Below, piece after piece: positions 25,602 through 28,422 of a stretch of 28,422 nucleotides of DNA (positions are counted from its first letter, which is position 1; every line of letters starts with the position of its first letter). The notes beneath the pieces are model-generated. The model did no database searches. It had not been told where the DNA came from and saw only the letters and a list, made by a program, of their open reading frames with translations. The stretch comes from Acidimicrobiales bacterium (lineage in GTDB: Bacteria > Actinomycetota > Acidimicrobiia > Acidimicrobiales > Poriferisodalaceae). The position numbers were made by a program, and so were the translations under genes. The DNA lies in NCBI GenBank assembly GCA_020439485.1, contig JAGQSP010000095.1, positions 1 to 28,422 of the forward strand. Reading direction: 5' to 3'.

Positions 25602-25693
25602 AACGCCAGCGTAGGCCCTCGCCTGCATCACTGCGCCACAGCCCAGCGGCTGGTGATTTGGTGATCGACGACCCCACCGACGACCCTGTGCGA

Positions 25694-26578
25694 ATGCCGA
25701 TAGCACCATCGAACGGAATCGAGCTCTACTACGAGACCCACGGAGACCCCAGCGACCCAGCCCTGTTGTTGGTGAACGGCTTCTCGTCCCAGATCAATGG
25801 GTGGTTTCCCGGATTTCGTGAGGCCCTGGCCGAGCGAGGCCGCTATGTCGTCAGCTTCGACAACCGCGACGTCGGGCTGTCGACGCATCTGGACGGGGTC
25901 GAGGTCGACCTAGGCGCCCTCACCGCCGCAGCGCACAGTGGCGGCGAGATGCCGCCGGTGCCCTACACCCTGGCGACCATGGCTGCCGATGGGATCGGTC
26001 TGCTCGACCATCTGGGAATCGACGCGGCCCACATCGCCGGGTCGTCGATGGGCGGAATGATCGTGCAACAGATGGCGATCGACCACCCCGATCGCGTGTT
26101 GACGATGACCTCGATCATGTCGACCACGGGCGAGCCCGGCTATTTCGAGTCGACACCCGAAGCCAGCGCCGCGCTTTTGCAGCCCAGACCCGAAGACCGA
26201 GACGCTTTCATCGCCCAAGGAATCGCGTCGCGCCGCATCTCCGGCAGCAAGCGCTACTTCGACGAGCAAACCTACGCCACACAAATCGCCGAGTCGTACG
26301 ACCGCATGTTTTATCCCGAGGGTCTGACAAGGCAGATGGTCGCCATTCGCGCGTCGGGCCACCGCGCCGAGGGCCTGAAGGCCTTGACCACTCCCACACT
26401 GGTAATCCACGGCCGGGACGACGAGTTGATTCTTCCCAAGGGCGGCGAGCGCACCGCCGAACTCATCCCGGGTGCCAATCTGCTGATGCTCAGCGACATG
26501 GGCCACGACCTTCCACAGCCGCTGTGGCCGCTGATATTCGATGCGATCATCAGCCACACCACCCACGCCATCAGCTGA
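25694..26578 (+). CDS. Alpha/beta-fold hydrolase
   Basis: A 294-residue cytoplasmic serine hydrolase. It begins MPIAPSNGIELYYETHGDPS and has LLLVNGFSSQ for the oxyanion region, the nucleophile elbow GSSMGG (Ser118), a cap region (about 140-215), an acidic residue in VIHGRDDELI and the catalytic His in MGHDLP. The layout matches the broad hydrolase_1 group that includes esterases and aclacinomycin-methylesterase-like enzymes; the substrate cannot be told. GTG 25688 two codons upstream is an alternative start; the frame is open much further, but that part overlaps the PEP-utilising gene and is a shadow. The RraA-family gene follows by 19 bp, so the two form an operon, perhaps in breakdown of an ester or ring-cleavage product. 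Confidence 0.85.
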   Translation: MPIAPSNGIELYYETHGDPSDPALLLVNGFSSQINGWFPGFREALAERGRYVVSFDNRDVGLSTHLDGVEVDLGALTAAAHSGGEMPPVPYTLATMAADGIGLLDHLGIDAAHIAGSSMGGMIVQQMAIDHPDRVLTMTSIMSTTGEPGYFESTPEASAALLQPRPEDRDAFIAQGIASRRISGSKRYFDEQTYATQIAESYDRMFYPEGLTRQMVAIRASGHRAEGLKALTTPTLVIHGRDDELILPKGGERTAELIPGANLLMLSDMGHDLPQPLWPLIFDAIISHTTHAIS

Positions 26579-26586
26579 CGGACCCC

Positions 26587-26592
26587 AGGAGG
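26587..26592 (+). promoter_or_regulatory. Ribosome-binding site AGGAGG deciding the RraA-family start
   Basis: A perfect AGGAGG lies 5 bases before GTG 26598. It fixes that GTG as the start rather than upstream in-frame codons that overlap the hydrolase gene. Confidence 0.85.
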
Positions 26593-26597
26593 CATCG

Positions 26598-27245
26598 GTG
26601 ACCGACCAAACACCCGAGATCGGCCCGGGTGGCCGAACCAGCGAACCGACGTTTCCGCGCGCCGACGCCGAGCTCATCGAAAGGTTCCGCAATCTCCCCA
26701 CGGCAAACATCGTCGACGTGATGGATCGACTGGGCGCCGCCGACAGGGCGATCAAGCCGGTCTGGCCCGGGGCCAGGTTGGCGGGCAGCGCTTTCACCAT
26801 CTGGACCCGCCCGGGCGACAACCTCGGTATCCACCGATCGCTCGAGTCGGTTCAACCTGGCGACGTCATAGTCGTCAACGGTGGCGGCGACGAGAACCGG
26901 GCGCTCATCGGCGAGCTGATCGGTGGCAGGGCCAAGGTCGCCGGAGCCGAGGGTTTCGTGATCGACGGCGCCGTGCGCGACGCGGACGGCCTGGCGCAGT
27001 ACGACATGCCGGTGTTCGCTCGGGCCCAAACCCCGGCCGGCCCGTACAAGGACGGTCCATTCATTACGTGCGTAGCCGTTGCCATGGGCGGGGTGGTCGT
27101 GCAGCCAGGCGACATCGTGGTGGCCGACGCTGACGGCGTTGCAGTTATTCCCTTGGCCAGCGCGGCAATCATCGCCGAAAGAGCCGAGGCCAAGTACGCC
27201 CAAGAAGAAGCCGCGCGAGCCGAAATCGAAGCCGGGCTTGGCTAG
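26598..27245 (+). CDS. RraA-family protein, possible 4-hydroxy-4-methyl-2-oxoglutarate aldolase
   Basis: A 215-residue protein of the RraA/HMG-aldolase fold. Landmarks are the N-terminal PTANIVDVMDRLG, GSAFTIWTRPGDN, QPGDVIVVNGGG, the active-site segment VIDGAVRDADGL with Arg127-Asp128, MPVFARAQTPAGPYKDGP, and the C-terminal VQPGDIVVADADGVAVIP. These match the actinobacterial branch often annotated as aldolase or oxaloacetate decarboxylase, which cleave 4-hydroxy-4-methyl-2-oxoglutarate in aromatic breakdown, rather than the RNase E inhibitor proper. Conserved Arg-Asp supports catalysis with a divalent metal. It lies directly after the alpha/beta hydrolase. Substrate assignment is uncertain. 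Confidence 0.8.
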   Translation: MTDQTPEIGPGGRTSEPTFPRADAELIERFRNLPTANIVDVMDRLGAADRAIKPVWPGARLAGSAFTIWTRPGDNLGIHRSLESVQPGDVIVVNGGGDENRALIGELIGGRAKVAGAEGFVIDGAVRDADGLAQYDMPVFARAQTPAGPYKDGPFITCVAVAMGGVVVQPGDIVVADADGVAVIPLASAAIIAERAEAKYAQEEAARAEIEAGLG

Positions 27246-27300
27246 GCGCACACGGCCTAGACGTTTATGCGGCGGCAATATCCTCACCAACGGCTAGTGT

Positions 27301-27348
27301 TCGGTTTCAAGAAGGTGGACTGAGTCCCTAGAGCTCCTGGAGCCGATC
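27301..27348 (+). repeat. Conserved leader before LARTG protein 1
   Basis: This upstream stretch (TCGGTTT, AGGTGG, AGAGCTC, GGAGC-GATC) reappears at 28215-28264 before the second paralog, with small changes. It includes the GGAG ribosome-binding site. A few bases further upstream both genes have CTAG[T/C]GTTCG (27293-27302; 28198-28207), whose TAG[T/C]GT could be a -10 box. The common leader shows that the duplication included regulatory DNA. Confidence 0.6.
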
Positions 27349-28140
27349 ATGTTGGGCGCAAACAATCTCTTGCGCACCCGTTCTACCCACAACCGGTCAC
27401 GCCCGGTGGGTCGCGCCTCGTTTGTTGTTGTCGCTCTCGGGTTGACCCTCGGTCTGGCAGCAACGGCGGCAGGCGCCGAAGAGGGCCTCACTGTGCCGAT
27501 CGACACGGTTGTTCGCACCGAGCCCGGCGTCGAGACCTTGCTGGCTTCGATGCCGGTCGATGCCTCCTTGGTCGGAGCGCAGTGCGACGTCGCGATCGAT
27601 GCACACAACCAGGAGTCTGTGCACCCGGGCAACGACCTCGTTGTTCGCAGCGGCGAGTCGTCTGCGGTGCTGGCAAACGTCGAGGGCCAATCAGGAGCCG
27701 ACACCACCGCCAGCGCCGAACTCGTTCTGGGCGAGTCACTGACCGTTTCGCTGGTCATGGGTTCCGACGGCGTGTTCAGCGGAGGCTTCGACCTGGCGTT
27801 CGACTGCGGCTCCGGCAGCACCGGATCCGAGACGTCGGTCCCCGTTTCGACCACCGCCGCCGAGCCGACCACCACCACCGAGGTGACCTCGACGACCGAG
27901 CCAGCCGACACCACCACTACAACCGCCGCCGACACCACGACCACCACCGAGGTGACCTCGACGACGGCTGCGGGCGAAGTCAGCGGCGAGGGCCAGACGA
28001 ACCCGGGTGGCGGCGAACTGGCCCGCACCGGCACCGATACCAACAACTGGCTGGGAGTATTGGCCGGATCGTTGATCACCCTCGGTGCAGTGTTGTGGGG
28101 CGTGTCGATCAAGCTCGCCGAGGCCAAGCGGTTCAGCTGA
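27349..28140 (+). CDS. Small LARTG-anchored surface protein (paralog 1)
   Basis: A 263-residue secreted, sortase-anchored protein. It starts at ATG 27349 after GGAG. A basic n-region (residues 9-22) precedes the signal peptide core FVVVALGLTLGLAATAAGA, with likely cleavage around AGA-EE. The mature domain (about 45-160, GLTVPIDTVVRTEPGV, VAIDAHNQE, LVVRSGESS, LAFDCGSGS) is a beta-rich region of no known family with two Cys. A Thr-rich stalk (about 165-215) follows, then LARTG, a transmembrane helix and a basic tail (KLAEAKRF). The sorting motif equals that of the giant surface protein. The gene stands alone after the RraA operon (103 bp gap) and is followed by a paralog 124 bp downstream. Confidence 0.85.
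   Translation: MLGANNLLRTRSTHNRSRPVGRASFVVVALGLTLGLAATAAGAEEGLTVPIDTVVRTEPGVETLLASMPVDASLVGAQCDVAIDAHNQESVHPGNDLVVRSGESSAVLANVEGQSGADTTASAELVLGESLTVSLVMGSDGVFSGGFDLAFDCGSGSTGSETSVPVSTTAAEPTTTTEVTSTTEPADTTTTTAADTTTTTEVTSTTAAGEVSGEGQTNPGGGELARTGTDTNNWLGVLAGSLITLGAVLWGVSIKLAEAKRFS
27871..27965 (+). repeat. Direct repeat in the Thr-rich stalk
   Basis: A 26 bp sequence encoding TTTEVTSTT occurs exactly at 27871-27896 and 27940-27965, 69 bp apart. Exact DNA identity in a stalk suggests recent expansion by slippage or recombination, a usual way of changing stalk length. Confidence 0.75.
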
Positions 28141-28214
28141 AATCGCCCGAGCCGGCACGCGATTGGGCTAGCCGCCGAGGCTTTTGGGCCGATCGCGACT
28201 AGCGTTCGCGCCTG

Positions 28215-28264
28215 TCGGTTTGACCAGGTGGGCGAAATCCCCAGAGCTCGCAGGAGCGATCATC
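28215..28264 (+). repeat. Conserved leader before LARTG protein 2
   Basis: Counterpart of 27301-27348, with shared TCGGTTT, AGGTGG and AGAGCTC blocks and GGAG before the start. Confidence 0.6.
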
Positions 28265-28422
28265 ATGGGCGCAAAGTTGCGTTCCTTCAGCGTTTCACCC
28301 TTTTTGCCAAAGAGGTTTGCAACCAGCGCTTCGATGGTTGCGTTGACCCTGGGCCTAACCCTCGGATGGTTCGCGTCGGTCGCCGAAGCTGCCGAGTCGC
28401 TGACCGTGCCCATCGACACGGT
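28265..28422 (+). CDS. Small surface protein paralog 2, N-terminal part (runs off window end)
   Basis: The frame is open from ATG 28265 to the window end (52 codons). It begins MGAKLRSFSVSPFLPKRF, then a signal-peptide core SMVALTLGLTLGWFASV, cleavage near AEA-AE, and SLTVPIDTV. This matches paralog 1 at LTLGLTLG/LTLGLAAT and at LTVPIDTV, the first strand of its mature domain. GGAG lies upstream. By analogy it should continue with a beta-rich domain and a sorting signal, which cannot be seen here. Confidence 0.75.
   Translation, partial: MGAKLRSFSVSPFLPKRFATSASMVALTLGLTLGWFASVAEAAESLTVPIDT

Noticed and set aside
24704..25693. The long upstream extension of the alpha/beta hydrolase frame
   Set aside because: The extension is Arg-rich shadow of the PEP-utilising gene; the hydrolase fold begins at MPIAPSNG.

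Overview
The window is a high-GC bacterial chromosome segment, most likely from an actinobacterium. The support is high G+C with GC-rich third positions, many GTG starts, lipoproteins with classical lipoboxes, two surface proteins ending in an LARTG sorting motif (the LAxTG type used by actinobacterial class E sortases), and an ATP-type ROK sugar kinase. A marine or soil Acidimicrobiia-like organism would fit, but this is inference; no marker gene fixes the lineage.

Left part (1-6940): an accessory island at a tRNA gene. A minus-strand tRNA-Ile2(CAU) gene at 6865-6938 marks its right edge. A 216-220 bp block running from the anticodon loop through the 3' end of this tRNA and beyond is repeated in direct orientation at 395-614, where only the 3' portion of the tRNA remains. 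About 6.3 kb lies between the copies: an XRE regulator plus nucleotidyltransferase pair resembling a toxin-antitoxin module, an intact-looking IS3-family element with a -1 frameshift heptamer, a 175 bp decayed duplicate of the protease gene lying against the insertion sequence, a lipoprotein, and a secreted metzincin-type metalloprotease. A nine-G tract puts the protease signal peptide out of frame with its body. Left of the first repeat copy begins another secreted-protein gene (1-232, cut by the window), again with a homopolymer just after its signal peptide. This suggests serial integration of related modules at one tRNA gene. No integrase is visible.

Middle (7024-20103): a ROK-family glucokinase-like kinase; a DUF1996-type lipoprotein on the opposite strand; and a divergent, giant 3527-residue surface protein. 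The giant protein has a signal peptide, roughly eleven DUF11-like domains, ten SdrD B-like domains, two more DUF11-like domains and an LARTG sorting signal. It covers more than a third of the window.

Right part (20113-28422): a compact run of mostly metabolic genes, several converging with almost no spacing: a GH2 beta-glucuronidase-like glycosidase, a divergent lactonase-like metallo-beta-lactamase-fold hydrolase, two small lipoproteins, a PEP-utilising phosphotransferase-like protein without its ATP-grasp part, an alpha/beta hydrolase and an RraA-family protein in one operon. It ends with two tandem small LARTG surface proteins, the second cut by the window end. The theme of the window is the cell surface: sortase-anchored proteins, lipoproteins and secreted enzymes. 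No sortase gene lies in view.
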